Assembly (NCBI GenBank): GCA_022565595.1
Contig: JAIUML010000004.1
Coordinates: forward strand, 186,001-250,000
DNA: 64,000 nucleotides
Direction: 5' to 3'
DNA from: Saccharospirillum sp.
GTDB taxonomy: Bacteria > Pseudomonadota > Gammaproteobacteria > Pseudomonadales > Natronospirillaceae
Part shown: positions 26,625 through 35,010 of the stretch, in pieces
Layout: each line of letters starts with the position of its first letter
Numbering within the stretch: position 1 is the first letter of the stretch
Notes under the pieces: generated by a model
What the model was told of the DNA's origin: nothing
Database searches by the model: none
The model's input: the letters and a program-made list of their open reading frames with translations, nothing else
Program-made: the position numbers and the translations under genes

Positions 26625-27681
26625 CAACTTTCTCCAACGGTATTTGCCATTCAATTATAGTCCCATTTATAGAGTGTTTGCTACCACTAGTTGTTGGCAC
26701 ATAATTTTTACCAGACTTTGAAGTTCTCAGCCGGAAGGTTCCTTTATTACTATGAATTGCTAAGAGTGCATCCGGTGTACTTTGTATAAAAGCTCTAATT
26801 TCAGCTAGGCCGTAACCCCGATGAGATCTTTTCGTTTGTGTTTCTCCTTTTTTGGTTGCTGCATGTATAAGGTCTCCATCATCTGTATAATTGCCATTAA
26901 AAATCTCTAACGCTCTGCGCACCCAGCTCGTATTTTGTTCCAATGTAACTGTTTTTGGTATTCCTGCTCCTAAATCACACACTAACATCATAGCTTGTTT
27001 GTCCTTTATGCCACCAAATGCCCACCATCTACCTGTCTGAGATATTTTTTTACGGTTTAAATGTGCGTAAGCATGCTCTACTGAGTTGGCTATGGCTTCT
27101 TGTAGCCCACCAAAAAGACGTTTACGCTCATTGACCGCTACTTTACCAATTAACCTTTCGACAAGTGAACTCAATATTTCTCCATCAACCTCTGTGCCAG
27201 AAGTAAAATTCCAAAAACTTACATCACTGTATTCTTTCGTATCTTTGATTTTTTTTCCAAGTATTTCCGTAAAACCTGTTTGATTGAAGATGCTAATCAT
27301 TTTCTCGTCTTTTGGCATCTTGACTTTCGGAGGTTTCCCTGCTTTTCTTCTTAACCTATCGACGGTAGAAAGCAATAGCAGCATACCAGCCGCTGATATA
27401 TATTGGACACTACTAAAATCCAATGTCAGATTAGAATGTTTTGGATAATGCTTGTTAATGTTTTTTATAAAAGATTTAGTTTTATTTGAGTCATTCTTTC
27501 TATATATACATATTTTGGAGGGACTATGGATAGCAATCTCGTTTTCGCTTATTAAAACTCCATTAGTCGAAATCAGCATGTTGCGAACTTTTCTCTTGGA
27601 TTTTTCTAAAAGACCTCTGCGATATCGCTTTAGTGGAATTTTAGTATGCTTAATTAAATAGAATGTTGAGTCCTTTCTCAT
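26614..27681 (-). CDS. STAS-HATPase fusion protein
   Basis: 355 residues. Residues about 50-140 form a STAS domain (NLTLDFSSVQYISAAGMLLL). Residues about 185-345 form a GHKL ATPase: N-box EAIANSVEHAY (195-205), G1 DLGAGIP (236-242), G2 HRGYGL (287-292). There is no His-kinase dimerisation box, so it resembles anti-sigma/switch kinases. The STAS phospho-site that normally reads D-S-S-G is S-A-A-G here, so it cannot be phosphorylated there. The ATG has GAGG upstream. It is first in a three-gene AT-rich operon. Confidence 0.78.
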   Translation of the reverse strand: MRKDSTFYLIKHTKIPLKRYRRGLLEKSKRKVRNMLISTNGVLISENEIAIHSPSKICIYRKNDSNKTKSFIKNINKHYPKHSNLTLDFSSVQYISAAGMLLLLSTVDRLRRKAGKPPKVKMPKDEKMISIFNQTGFTEILGKKIKDTKEYSDVSFWNFTSGTEVDGEILSSLVERLIGKVAVNERKRLFGGLQEAIANSVEHAYAHLNRKKISQTGRWWAFGGIKDKQAMMLVCDLGAGIPKTVTLEQNTSWVRRALEIFNGNYTDDGDLIHAATKKGETQTKRSHRGYGLAEIRAFIQSTPDALLAIHSNKGTFRLRTSKSGKNYVPTTSGSKHSINGTIIEWQIPLEKVDDN

Positions 27682-27923
27682 AAAGCCTCATATTATTGTA
27701 TTAACATTAGTCGAAGTGATAGTAAAAGTAACAAAGTTCAACAACTACAGATATTCGCTACGATGAGCTGTAACACTTTAAGTTGAAATTCTAACTTGAT
27801 AAGTTATAAATTGTAAGGATGACTGTTTTTTGATATCCAAGTCAAGGAGCTACTCCCACGACAGGTTCACAGTCAAACCCTAATGCATGATGTCCCCATC
27901 CACTCAATGGAGACATCCACATC
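27682..27923. other. Border between cargo block and head genes
   Basis: 242 bases without a supported gene. Composition changes from AT-rich to GC-rich near 27850. It must hold the leftward cargo promoter. Near the protease start GCATGATGT and ACATCATGC form an inverted repeat (about 27883-27926) that places the protease ATG in one arm. Confidence 0.5.
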
Positions 27924-28940
27924 ATGCCCCAACAATGGTTCACCGTCCGCGCAGAGGCTGAGGCTAAGGCCGTTCAGGTCTCGATTCGCGGCATCATCGG
28001 CGAATGGGGCCTTTCCGATCGCGAGTTCATTCGTGATGTCGAGGCCGCCGGGGATGACATCGAGCTGATCGAGGTCACCATCAACAGCCGGGGTGGCGAG
28101 GTCGACCATGGCCTGGCCATCTACAACTTCCTGAAAGCCCACCCTGCTGCGGTTTCCGTGCGTATCGACGGCATTGCCGCGAGCGCTGCCAGTATCATCG
28201 CCCTGGCTGGTGATGAGATCATCATGCCAGAAAACACCCTGATGATGGTACACAACCCCTGGACGTTTGCCGCGGGCAACGCCAAGGAACTGCGCAAGAC
28301 AGCGGCAGACCTTGAGAAGTTCGAGAAGTCCCTGCTGGCCACTTACATGGCCCGTACCAACAAGAGTGAAGATGAGATCTACACCTTGCTGGATGAAGAG
28401 ACATGGCTCACGGCTGCTGAGGCCGTTGAACTGGGCTTTGCGGACAAGGTTGAAAGCCTCAAACGCTCGGCCACAGTGGCTCTGGCAGAGGCCGTCGACA
28501 TCCCCGAAGCCGTGCTGGCTCGCATTCAGGCCACCAGTGATGAACCCGAAGGCGACCCTGCTGATGGCGATGAGCCGAACCCAGAGCAGGATCCACCGGC
28601 AGAACCCGGTACTAACCCCGAAGCGTCTACCCAGAAACCCACCCCCAGTGATAACAACCCATCAGCTACCCCCTCAGCCGGCAAGGCAGACCCCGCCGCT
28701 CTGGTCGAGCTGTGCGCAGAGCATGGCTTGAACAACATGGTGGCTAGCTGGATCCGGGAAGGGTTGACCGTGGCGGACGCCAAGCAACGCATCCTGGAGA
28801 TCAAGGCAGCGGTCGATGACGCCCTGCAGACCAACGGGCAGTTGGTACCGGATGCCTCCGATGATGATTCCCAGTCCGGCATCAAGGCTTCCTGGTCCGA
28901 TGCCTTCAGCAAAACCCAAGTGAAACGAGGTAATTGGTAA
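27924..28940 (+). CDS. ClpP-like prohead protease with scaffold-like tail
   Basis: 338 residues. The N-terminal 190 residues are a ClpP/S49-type peptidase: INSRGGEVDHGLAIYN, Ser in DGIAASAASIIAL, His in MMVHNPW. A long acidic, proline-rich linker follows, then a helical C-terminus (ALVELCAEHGLNNMVASWIR). This matches the lambda gpC arrangement in which the protease precedes a scaffold. It would mature the prohead. Confidence 0.9.
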   Translation: MPQQWFTVRAEAEAKAVQVSIRGIIGEWGLSDREFIRDVEAAGDDIELIEVTINSRGGEVDHGLAIYNFLKAHPAAVSVRIDGIAASAASIIALAGDEIIMPENTLMMVHNPWTFAAGNAKELRKTAADLEKFEKSLLATYMARTNKSEDEIYTLLDEETWLTAAEAVELGFADKVESLKRSATVALAEAVDIPEAVLARIQATSDEPEGDPADGDEPNPEQDPPAEPGTNPEASTQKPTPSDNNPSATPSAGKADPAALVELCAEHGLNNMVASWIREGLTVADAKQRILEIKAAVDDALQTNGQLVPDASDDDSQSGIKASWSDAFSKTQVKRGNW

Positions 28941-29305
28941 TGGCAACCCTGGAAGAAGGCCGGCACGCCGGCGAGTTCATTGTGTCGGAGGCCAATGGCC
29001 ACCGCTCCCGGCTGCAAGCCACTGTGCTGGCAGATGAGGTGCTGGAGGCTGGTCATGTAGTCGGCCGCGTGACAGCCACCAACAAGCTGCGCGAATGGAA
29101 CCCGGCGAACAACGACGGCAGCGAGGCGGTGTTTGGAGTCGCCTTTGCCAAGGTCGATGCCACCGGTGCAGACAAACAAGGCGTCGCTCTGGTGCGTGAT
29201 TGCGAAGTCAACGGCGCTGAGCTGGTGTACTTCGAAGGCGCCACCGAAGGCAACATCGAAACCGCGACCCTGGCCCTGGAAGGCCTGGGCATCATCGCGC
29301 GCTAA
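28940..29305 (+). CDS. Head decoration protein (gpD-like)
   Basis: 121 residues; the ATG overlaps the protease stop (TAATG) and follows GAGG. The sequence RHAGEFIVSEANGHRSR, VLEAGHVVGRVT, then LEGLGIIAR at the end is characteristic of the HDPD family that trims and stabilises lambda-type heads. It lies between protease and major capsid gene, as in lambda. Confidence 0.88.
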   Translation: MATLEEGRHAGEFIVSEANGHRSRLQATVLADEVLEAGHVVGRVTATNKLREWNPANNDGSEAVFGVAFAKVDATGADKQGVALVRDCEVNGAELVYFEGATEGNIETATLALEGLGIIAR

Positions 29306-29341
29306 TTCAACTTGCCCGCTAACTGACGAGGTAACTCTCTT

Positions 29342-30382
29342 ATGGCATCTATGGACATTTTCGGCAACGACGCCTTCTCGATGATCACGCTTATGGAAGC
29401 GATGACCGAGCAAGAGTACCAGCCGAGCTTTTTGCGCAATCGCGGTATCTTCACCCCTCGCCGGGTGCGTACCGAGACGGTTGCAATCGAAAGCAAAGAG
29501 GGTGTGCTCTCCCTCATCAAAACTTCAGAGCGCGGCGCTCCGCCCGTGGCAGGCAGTGCCGGCAAACGCAAGATCCGCGATTTTCGAACCGTCCGGATCG
29601 CCAAAAGTGATCGCATCACTGCATCGGAAATCTCCGGTATTCGTGCCTTTGGTTCCGAGTCTGAACTGGCCCAGGTGCAAACCGAAGTGGCCGACCGACT
29701 CAATGGCCCCTCTGGCCTGATGCGCGATGTCGAACTGACCTGGGAAAACATGATGCTCGGCGCCGTGCAGGGCATTGTGGTCGACGCGGATGGCGACATC
29801 ATCGAAAACTACTTCACTGCCTTTGGTGTCTCCCAGCCGGCCGAAATCGACTTCGACCTGGATGCGGCCGACCCGGCCTCTGGCGCGGTGCGCAAGAAGT
29901 GCAACCAGGTTGTCCGCACCATGCAGAAAGCTGCCAAGGGTGCCTGGGTACCGGGCCGCACCATGGTTGAGGCCATTGTCGGCGACAACTTCTGGGATGA
30001 CCTCACAGCTCATCCGGAAGTACGCCAGACCTACCTCAACACCCAGCAGGCGGCCGAGCTGCGCAATGAAGTGGGTATGGCCTACGAAGAGTTCACCTAT
30101 GGCGGCATCCGCTGGGTGAATTACCGTGGCACCGACGACGGCTCGAAAGTGGCCATCGGTACCGACAAGGCGCACTTCTACCCAGTGAATGCGCCCGGTG
30201 CTTTCCTGATGGCGTTCAGCCCCGGGGAGTTCTTCGACACCATCAACCTGCCAGGGCAGGACGTGTACCCGCTCATCATCCCCGATGAAAAGCGCAATGC
30301 CTTCGTCGATGTTGAGCTGTACAGCTACCCACTGCCCATCGCAACCCGCCCCGCCATGCTGTTGCGCGCCAAGCGCACCTAA
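29342..30382 (+). CDS. Major capsid protein (gpE-like)
   Basis: 346 residues, normal for the lambda gpE family (341). Signatures include FSMITLMEAM near the start, YQPSFLRNRGIF, RTETVAIESKEG, and FYPVNAPGAF followed by FDTINLPGQD near the C-terminus. It forms the icosahedral shell. GAGG is placed well before the ATG. Confidence 0.95.
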   Translation: MASMDIFGNDAFSMITLMEAMTEQEYQPSFLRNRGIFTPRRVRTETVAIESKEGVLSLIKTSERGAPPVAGSAGKRKIRDFRTVRIAKSDRITASEISGIRAFGSESELAQVQTEVADRLNGPSGLMRDVELTWENMMLGAVQGIVVDADGDIIENYFTAFGVSQPAEIDFDLDAADPASGAVRKKCNQVVRTMQKAAKGAWVPGRTMVEAIVGDNFWDDLTAHPEVRQTYLNTQQAAELRNEVGMAYEEFTYGGIRWVNYRGTDDGSKVAIGTDKAHFYPVNAPGAFLMAFSPGEFFDTINLPGQDVYPLIIPDEKRNAFVDVELYSYPLPIATRPAMLLRAKRT

Positions 30383-30433
30383 GCCCCAGGGCCCGCAAGG
30401 GTCCTTGTTTCCTTCAACACTTGAGGCAGGGCG

Positions 30434-30634
30434 ATGAGCTTTACTCAGAACGACTTAGACACCATCAACAAGGCCATTGCTCGTGGTGAGCGCCGTGTCT
30501 CTTTTGCCGATCGTACCGTTGAATACCGTGATATGTCCGAGCTGTTGAAGGCCCGCGACGCCATTCAGCGCGACCTGGCAAAAGGCAACGGTGGCCCTCG
30601 CCGAGTCTGGCCAATGCGGGGGACAGGCTTTTGA
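30434..30634 (+). CDS. gpW-like head-tail joining protein
   Basis: 66 residues, close to lambda gpW (68). FTQNDLDTINKAIARGERRV, then YRDMSELLKARDAI is the gpW pattern. It fills the portal vertex before tail joining. In lambda the W gene precedes the portal and capsid genes; here it follows the capsid gene. Confidence 0.88.
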   Translation: MSFTQNDLDTINKAIARGERRVSFADRTVEYRDMSELLKARDAIQRDLAKGNGGPRRVWPMRGTGF

Positions 30635-32085
30635 AGTGGTGGGCAAAGATCAAACGCACTGGCCGGCGGGTGGTGAATCGCACCCAGCGCTTCTACTCCT
30701 ACTGGCAGGCTGGCAAGTCGCGCAACAAGGCATTCCGGGATAAGGGCAACCCCGGCCCGAACCTTGCCAACCTGGCCAACCTCGGCACTATTCGAATGCG
30801 GGCCCGCGATGCCATTCGCAATGCGCCTTTGGCTGCGCGGGCCATCGAAGTCGACATCACCAACATGATCGGTACCGGCATTGTGCCGCGTTTTGAAGAC
30901 CGGTTGCTGACCGACCTCTGGCTGCAATGGGAAGACGAATGCGACGCTGCCGGGCTTTACGATATCTATGGCATGCAGGAAGCCGCCGTGCGTGCCTGGC
31001 GCGAAGCCGGTGAAGCCTTTGTGCGTATGCGCTGGCGTCGCCTGGCGGACGATCTGGCCGTGCCTCTGCAGTTGGAACTGCTCGAAGCCGACATGCTGCC
31101 CTTGATCGATTACCCGCAATTGGCCAATGGCAATCGCATTATCCAGGGCGTCGAGTTCAACCGCGTGGGCCGTCGAGTGGCCTATTGGTTCCACCGGGAG
31201 CACCCAAACGAGAGCTATTCGACCAGCGTCAATCTGGCCGATCTGACGCGTGTGCCTGCGCGTGATGTGGTGCACCTGTACGAAGCCCTGCGCCCGGGCC
31301 AGGTGCGTGGTGTGCCACCCATGGTGGTAGGCCTGCAGCGCATGCAGCAGATGAACGACTTCGACGAATCCACCCTCGAGCGCCAGAAACAGGCGAGCCA
31401 CTTTACCGCCTTCTTCATGCGCCCAGAGCCAGAAGATCCCGGTACCGATCCGGTTACAGGGGATCCAATTGAAGGTCGAGAGATGGCCGATATCGAACCC
31501 GGCAGCGGTTATACCTTGCTCCCCGGTGAGGACGTGAAGTTCCCAGATCTGCCTTCTCTGGGAGGCGACTACGAACCTTTTCAGAAAATCAGTGCTCGGG
31601 TATTGGCTGCAGGGCTGAGCATGCCCTATGAACTGCTGACGGGTGACTTCAGCAACCTGAGCGATCGCACAGCCCGAGTATTGATCAATGAGTACAGACG
31701 CCGGGTAGAACAACACCAGTGGAACCGAATCGTTCGTCAGATGATGCGCCCGATCAAGCTGCGCTTTATCGAAGCGGGCTTGCTGGCTAACACCATCCCG
31801 GAAAACACCAACGATGCCGTGCGCTGGGTACCGCCTGCATGGCCATACTTCCACCCAGTGCAAGATGTTCAAGCCCATGTGCTGGAAGTCAAAGCCGGGT
31901 TCCGCAGTCAATCCGATGTTATTCACTCTCGTGGCCACGATCCGGACCAGGTGCGTGCAGAGCGAGCCGAAGAACAGGAGGCCGATCGCAAAGCAGGATT
32001 GACTTCGAGCACCACTCTGGTGAACCCCGATACCAATACTCGCACCGCTGGAACACTTTCAGACCGGCGACAGGCAACAAGTTAA
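30631..32085 (+). CDS. Portal protein, lambda family (gpB-like)
   Basis: 484 residues, opened by a TTG that overlaps the gpW stop (TTGA). Recognisable portal segments are RMRARDAIRNAPLAARAI, EVDITNMIGTGI, GVPPMVVGLQRMQQMNDFDE and GLSMPYELLTGDFSNLS. It forms the dodecameric DNA channel. The last 80 residues are charged and disordered-looking. Confidence 0.93.
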   Translation: MKWWAKIKRTGRRVVNRTQRFYSYWQAGKSRNKAFRDKGNPGPNLANLANLGTIRMRARDAIRNAPLAARAIEVDITNMIGTGIVPRFEDRLLTDLWLQWEDECDAAGLYDIYGMQEAAVRAWREAGEAFVRMRWRRLADDLAVPLQLELLEADMLPLIDYPQLANGNRIIQGVEFNRVGRRVAYWFHREHPNESYSTSVNLADLTRVPARDVVHLYEALRPGQVRGVPPMVVGLQRMQQMNDFDESTLERQKQASHFTAFFMRPEPEDPGTDPVTGDPIEGREMADIEPGSGYTLLPGEDVKFPDLPSLGGDYEPFQKISARVLAAGLSMPYELLTGDFSNLSDRTARVLINEYRRRVEQHQWNRIVRQMMRPIKLRFIEAGLLANTIPENTNDAVRWVPPAWPYFHPVQDVQAHVLEVKAGFRSQSDVIHSRGHDPDQVRAERAEEQEADRKAGLTSSTTLVNPDTNTRTAGTLSDRRQATS

Positions 32086-32140
32086 CAAGCGCCGAATAAT
32101 GAACCCAGCTTTACAGCGACATCACCCAGAGGGCTGAGAT

Positions 32141-32467
32141 TTGTCCGACCCAACGTTCACCATGAGACACGACGAGTGGCAGCAGGTTTTGAACTCAATC
32201 GGCAACATTGAGAAGACGCTCATTCGTCTGGAAGAGCGCGAAAACGCACGCGACGACCGTGTCGAGACCGCACAGAAAACCGCGACTCAGGCACTGACCC
32301 TCGCTCAACAAAACCACAGCCGGCTGAATACGGTGGAAGTCCACATCGGCAACAGCTCGAAAACGATCGATAGCTGGCAAGGCATGGCCTTCAGCGTGAT
32401 CGGGAAGCTAACCGCCGCCGGGGTGCTCGCTGTTGCCGGTTACATGATTGGAGTGAGTGCGGGATGA
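32141..32467 (+). CDS. Coiled-coil membrane protein, XhlA/holin-accessory-like
   Basis: 108 residues from a TTG start (an ATG at 32162 is an alternative). An amphipathic coiled helix (about 15-75, IGNIEKTLIRLEERENARDD) leads to one C-terminal membrane helix (VIGKLTAAGVLAVAGYMIGV). This design is that of XhlA-type hemolysin/holin accessory proteins. It overlaps the endolysin gene by four bases, supporting a lysis role. Confidence 0.6.
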   Translation: MSDPTFTMRHDEWQQVLNSIGNIEKTLIRLEERENARDDRVETAQKTATQALTLAQQNHSRLNTVEVHIGNSSKTIDSWQGMAFSVIGKLTAAGVLAVAGYMIGVSAG

Positions 32468-32889
32468 GACCCATTAGACGCTTCGTTGTTCATTGCAGTG
32501 AATCACCAGATGGTCGGCCTGACACACTCGAAGACATTCGCTTGTGGCACATGAGCCCCGATCCGCGTGACCCGAGCAAGCCATGGTCCGATATCGGTTA
32601 CCACTGGGTGATAGAGCGCAGTGGCCCACCCCGAGCAGGCCGACCAGTAGAACGACCTGGTGCTCATGTGGGTGGCCAGAATGCAGACAGTATCGGCATT
32701 TGCCTGATAGGTACACGCGACTTTGAAGAGAGCCAACTGCTGTACCTGGAAGGCTTGCTGCATGCACTTCTGATTCGTTTTCCGGGCGCTGAAGTATGTG
32801 GCCATACCGATCTGGACAGTGGCAAAACCTGCCCGAATTTTAATGTGGGGGCCTGGTGGCGTGAGCGACAAAAACACAACACTGGTTAA
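32464..32889 (+). CDS. Endolysin, T7 lysozyme-type N-acetylmuramoyl-L-alanine amidase
   Basis: 141 residues. The amidase-2 zinc ligands are His10 (VVHCSES), His114 (GHTDL) and Cys123 (KTCPNF); Tyr46 and Lys121 match the catalytic Tyr46 and Lys128 of T7 lysozyme. It cuts the amide bond between muramic acid and the stem peptide. There is no signal sequence, so it needs the holin next door. Confidence 0.93.
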   Translation: MRPIRRFVVHCSESPDGRPDTLEDIRLWHMSPDPRDPSKPWSDIGYHWVIERSGPPRAGRPVERPGAHVGGQNADSIGICLIGTRDFEESQLLYLEGLLHALLIRFPGAEVCGHTDLDSGKTCPNFNVGAWWRERQKHNTG

Positions 32890-33094
32890 GGCGCACGAAG
32901 CATTCGATTCCTGGCGCATCGTCCCCCGGTTGCTCGTGTTGTTGTATGGGTACGTTTGCTGGAGTACGCATATCTGGTTTTTGGGGCTCGATGATCCGAC
33001 CAATGCGCAGCAGCTTTATGCCAGTGTGATTTGGGGAGCCGCAGCCGGTTGGTTTGGATTTTACGTTAAAAGCGGTAGCCGGGGGCAAGAGTGA
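32861..33094 (+). CDS. Holin-like two-helix membrane protein
   Basis: 77 residues from a GTG inside the endolysin 3' end. Two hydrophobic helices (about 20-40, LLVLLYGYVCWSTHIWFLG, and 50-68) with a charged C-terminal tail (KSGSRGQE) and the lysis-cassette position indicate a holin. The longer frame upstream of the GTG is a shadow of the endolysin gene. Confidence 0.7.
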   Translation: MSDKNTTLVKAHEAFDSWRIVPRLLVLLYGYVCWSTHIWFLGLDDPTNAQQLYASVIWGAAAGWFGFYVKSGSRGQE

Positions 33095-33564
33095 TCAAAG
33101 CACATCTAATGTACATCGCTGCCATCGCGTCTTTATCTGGCGTCCTTTGGTACGCCATTGGCCAAAACCAACAAGCCGAAGCCCGCAGTGCCCGGCAGCA
33201 AAGCGAGCTCGAAACGCTGACCACTCAGTTGAGCAGTGCCCGGGCCAATGCCGAAGAAACGCGCCGGCGCAACGAACGCTTACGACAAACCCTGCGCGAG
33301 CTGGAACAAACCCGCGAGCGGCTGCAAGGCGCACTCAGCCAGGCTGCCGCCGAACGAGCACAACTGGAGGCAGAGAACCGTGAATACCGTGAATGGGCCA
33401 ATACTCGCTTGCCTGATTCTGTTATCCGGCTGCTCAACGACTCCGCCCTTGCCCCCGGCACCGGTGGTGGAAACCTGCAGCGAAGCGGGCCCCCTGGCAC
33501 AGCCGGTGGCACACCCGAGCCGCCAACACGCTACCCGCAATCAGGACCTGCTGATGCTGATTGA
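33091..33564 (+). CDS. Rz: Inner-membrane spanin (Rz/LysB-like)
   Basis: 157 residues from a GTG that overlaps the holin stop. One N-terminal membrane anchor (about 5-23) is followed by a long Arg/Glu-rich coiled coil and then EYREWANTRLPDSVIRLL, a signature of P2 LysB/Rz proteins. It would span the periplasm and fuse the membranes with its Rz1 partner. Confidence 0.85.
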   Translation: MIKAHLMYIAAIASLSGVLWYAIGQNQQAEARSARQQSELETLTTQLSSARANAEETRRRNERLRQTLRELEQTRERLQGALSQAAAERAQLEAENREYREWANTRLPDSVIRLLNDSALAPGTGGGNLQRSGPPGTAGGTPEPPTRYPQSGPADAD

Positions 33565-33673
33565 CGAATACGCTGCGGCTCTCTCGCTGAGCAATGAGCG
33601 CCTGAACGAAGTGATACGCGCCATCGAGCATTGCGAGCAACGCGCCAACGGAGAAGACCACGATGACGATTGA
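33380..33673 (+). CDS. Rz1: Outer-membrane spanin lipoprotein (Rz1/LysC-like), overlapping Rz
   Basis: 97 residues in the +1 frame relative to Rz, sharing 185 bases with it. The GTG at 33380 follows GGAGG; the lipobox LLSGC gives a lipidated Cys about 16 residues in, followed by a proline-rich stretch (STTPPLPPAPV) as in all Rz1 proteins. It is longer than lambda Rz1 (60), with a helical extension. It ends just past the start of the next gene. Confidence 0.85.
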   Translation: MNTVNGPILACLILLSGCSTTPPLPPAPVVETCSEAGPLAQPVAHPSRQHATRNQDLLMLIDEYAAALSLSNERLNEVIRAIEHCEQRANGEDHDDD

Positions 33674-33950
33674 TTTGGCAGAACTCACCGCAGGCCCCTG
33701 CTTCGACATCTTCGCTGAGCCCATTGAGTTCAATGGCGAAACCGTGCGCGGTATCCCCAGCAATGAGTTGGTCAATTTGAACGGGTATGACGGCCTGACC
33801 GAAAACCGTATGACTGTCAGCGTGCTGCTGGCTGAGGTACCCAGCATCGAAAAAGGCCAGCCGGTGGTGATCCTGGGCACTCAATACCAGGTCGACGAGC
33901 GGGTGCCCGGTACCGACGATGGTGTAACGGTGAAGGTGCTGCTGCGATGA
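33663..33950 (+). CDS. Head-tail joining protein (gpFII-like)
   Basis: 95 residues. Position before gpZ- and gpU-like genes, size, and a small beta-barrel-like sequence (VVILGTQYQVDERVPGTDDG) match head-tail attachment proteins of the FII type. It would link the filled head to the tail terminator. Confidence 0.65.
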   Translation: MTIDLAELTAGPCFDIFAEPIEFNGETVRGIPSNELVNLNGYDGLTENRMTVSVLLAEVPSIEKGQPVVILGTQYQVDERVPGTDDGVTVKVLLR

Positions 33951-34549
33951 GTTACCGACTGGACAGTTCTGTGATCAAACCGCTGACCGACAAGGTGAGC
34001 AAAACCGAGAAGGCGATCAGCAAGGCCCGTTTTCGCACCGTGAATCGTGTGACTAATTCAATGCGCTCCGAGGCGAGCAAGGAGATCCGTAAGCAAGTCA
34101 ACCTGCCGGCAGCTTATGTGAATCAGAACCTGAAGGTCACCCGAAAGGCCACTGAACAAGAACCGGTGGCGATCATATCCGGGCGCATCCTGCCAACCCG
34201 ATTGGCCCGGTACGGTGCCAAACAGTTGACCCGATCAAGCGGTGGTTCATTGGGTGACTCACTCCGTGGGATCAGCTCAGGCCGTCGCCAGGCCGGTGTC
34301 TCTGTCATGGTTCAGCGTGGCCGTCGGCGCAAGATGCGCAAGGCCTTTATGGTGCCATTACGCAATGCCAGCGTGATGGGTGTGTTCATTCGCACCGGTC
34401 GCGGAAAGGGTGACATCAAGCACCTTTATGGGCCCTCTGTAGATCAGGTATTCAACAGCGTGCGCAAAGATCTACAGCCCACCATTCGCCGCAAACTGGT
34501 CAAGGAATTCAAGGCCCAGTTTCGATTCGCCAGTGGGGGTGGCCGATGA
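33947..34549 (+). CDS. Minor tail protein Z-like
   Basis: 200 residues, very basic. ARFRTVNRVTNSMRSEASKE, then VNLPAAYVNQNLKV, KAFMVPLRNAS and HLYGPSVDQVF are typical of the prophage minor tail protein Z family (gpZ), which helps to position the DNA end and complete the tail. It overlaps both neighbours by four bases. Confidence 0.85.
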   Translation: MSYRLDSSVIKPLTDKVSKTEKAISKARFRTVNRVTNSMRSEASKEIRKQVNLPAAYVNQNLKVTRKATEQEPVAIISGRILPTRLARYGAKQLTRSSGGSLGDSLRGISSGRRQAGVSVMVQRGRRRKMRKAFMVPLRNASVMGVFIRTGRGKGDIKHLYGPSVDQVFNSVRKDLQPTIRRKLVKEFKAQFRFASGGGR

Positions 34550-35007
34550 CCAAAGGCACCGAGATCACCAATACCGTCATCGAAACCCTGAAGCTCATTC
34601 ATACAGACCAGGGCTTCAAAAACACCGTGACCACTGTACTGCGTGGCCGGCCTGATCGCCTGCAGCCCAAGGATGGGCCACTGCCCGCGATCATGGTCAG
34701 CACTACTCAGAACCCGGTCACCAATCAGGCAACGCGCAGCGTTAAGCGCGAACGCGAAATCAACATCGTCGGCGTTGTCGATGCCACGACCAGAGACTAC
34801 GAACCTGCGCTCGATGAACTCGATGAAGACATCGTTCGAGCGCTCTTACCCCTGCTGGCCAAAGGCCCCTACGAGGGTGCCCAGTGGTCATCGGTACAAA
34901 TTTCAGGTGGGGAATACACCCATCCGGAAGGCGGTTCCACCGTGGCGGCCGTCGCTTACACCTTAACGGTCGGCTACACGCAGACCATCGCAAACCAAGA
35001 GGGCTAA
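34546..35007 (+). CDS. Tail terminator (gpU-like)
   Basis: 153 residues. Order (Z, U, V), size, and features such as PAIMVSTTQNPV, REREINIVGVVDA and the closing strand VAYTLTVGYTQ agree with the gpU tail-terminator family, which stops tail-tube polymerisation. Direct sequence likeness to lambda gpU is weak, so the role rests on context. Confidence 0.7.
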   Translation: MTKGTEITNTVIETLKLIHTDQGFKNTVTTVLRGRPDRLQPKDGPLPAIMVSTTQNPVTNQATRSVKREREINIVGVVDATTRDYEPALDELDEDIVRALLPLLAKGPYEGAQWSSVQISGGEYTHPEGGSTVAAVAYTLTVGYTQTIANQEG

Positions 35008-35010
35008 ACC

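Noticed and set aside
23496-27681. The cargo block as a separate insertion sequence or integron
   Set aside because: No transposase, terminal inverted repeats or target duplications were seen at its borders.
30565-31938. A 457-codon open frame antisense to the portal gene
   Set aside because: The portal protein is clearly recognisable on the plus strand; the antisense product has no family likeness.
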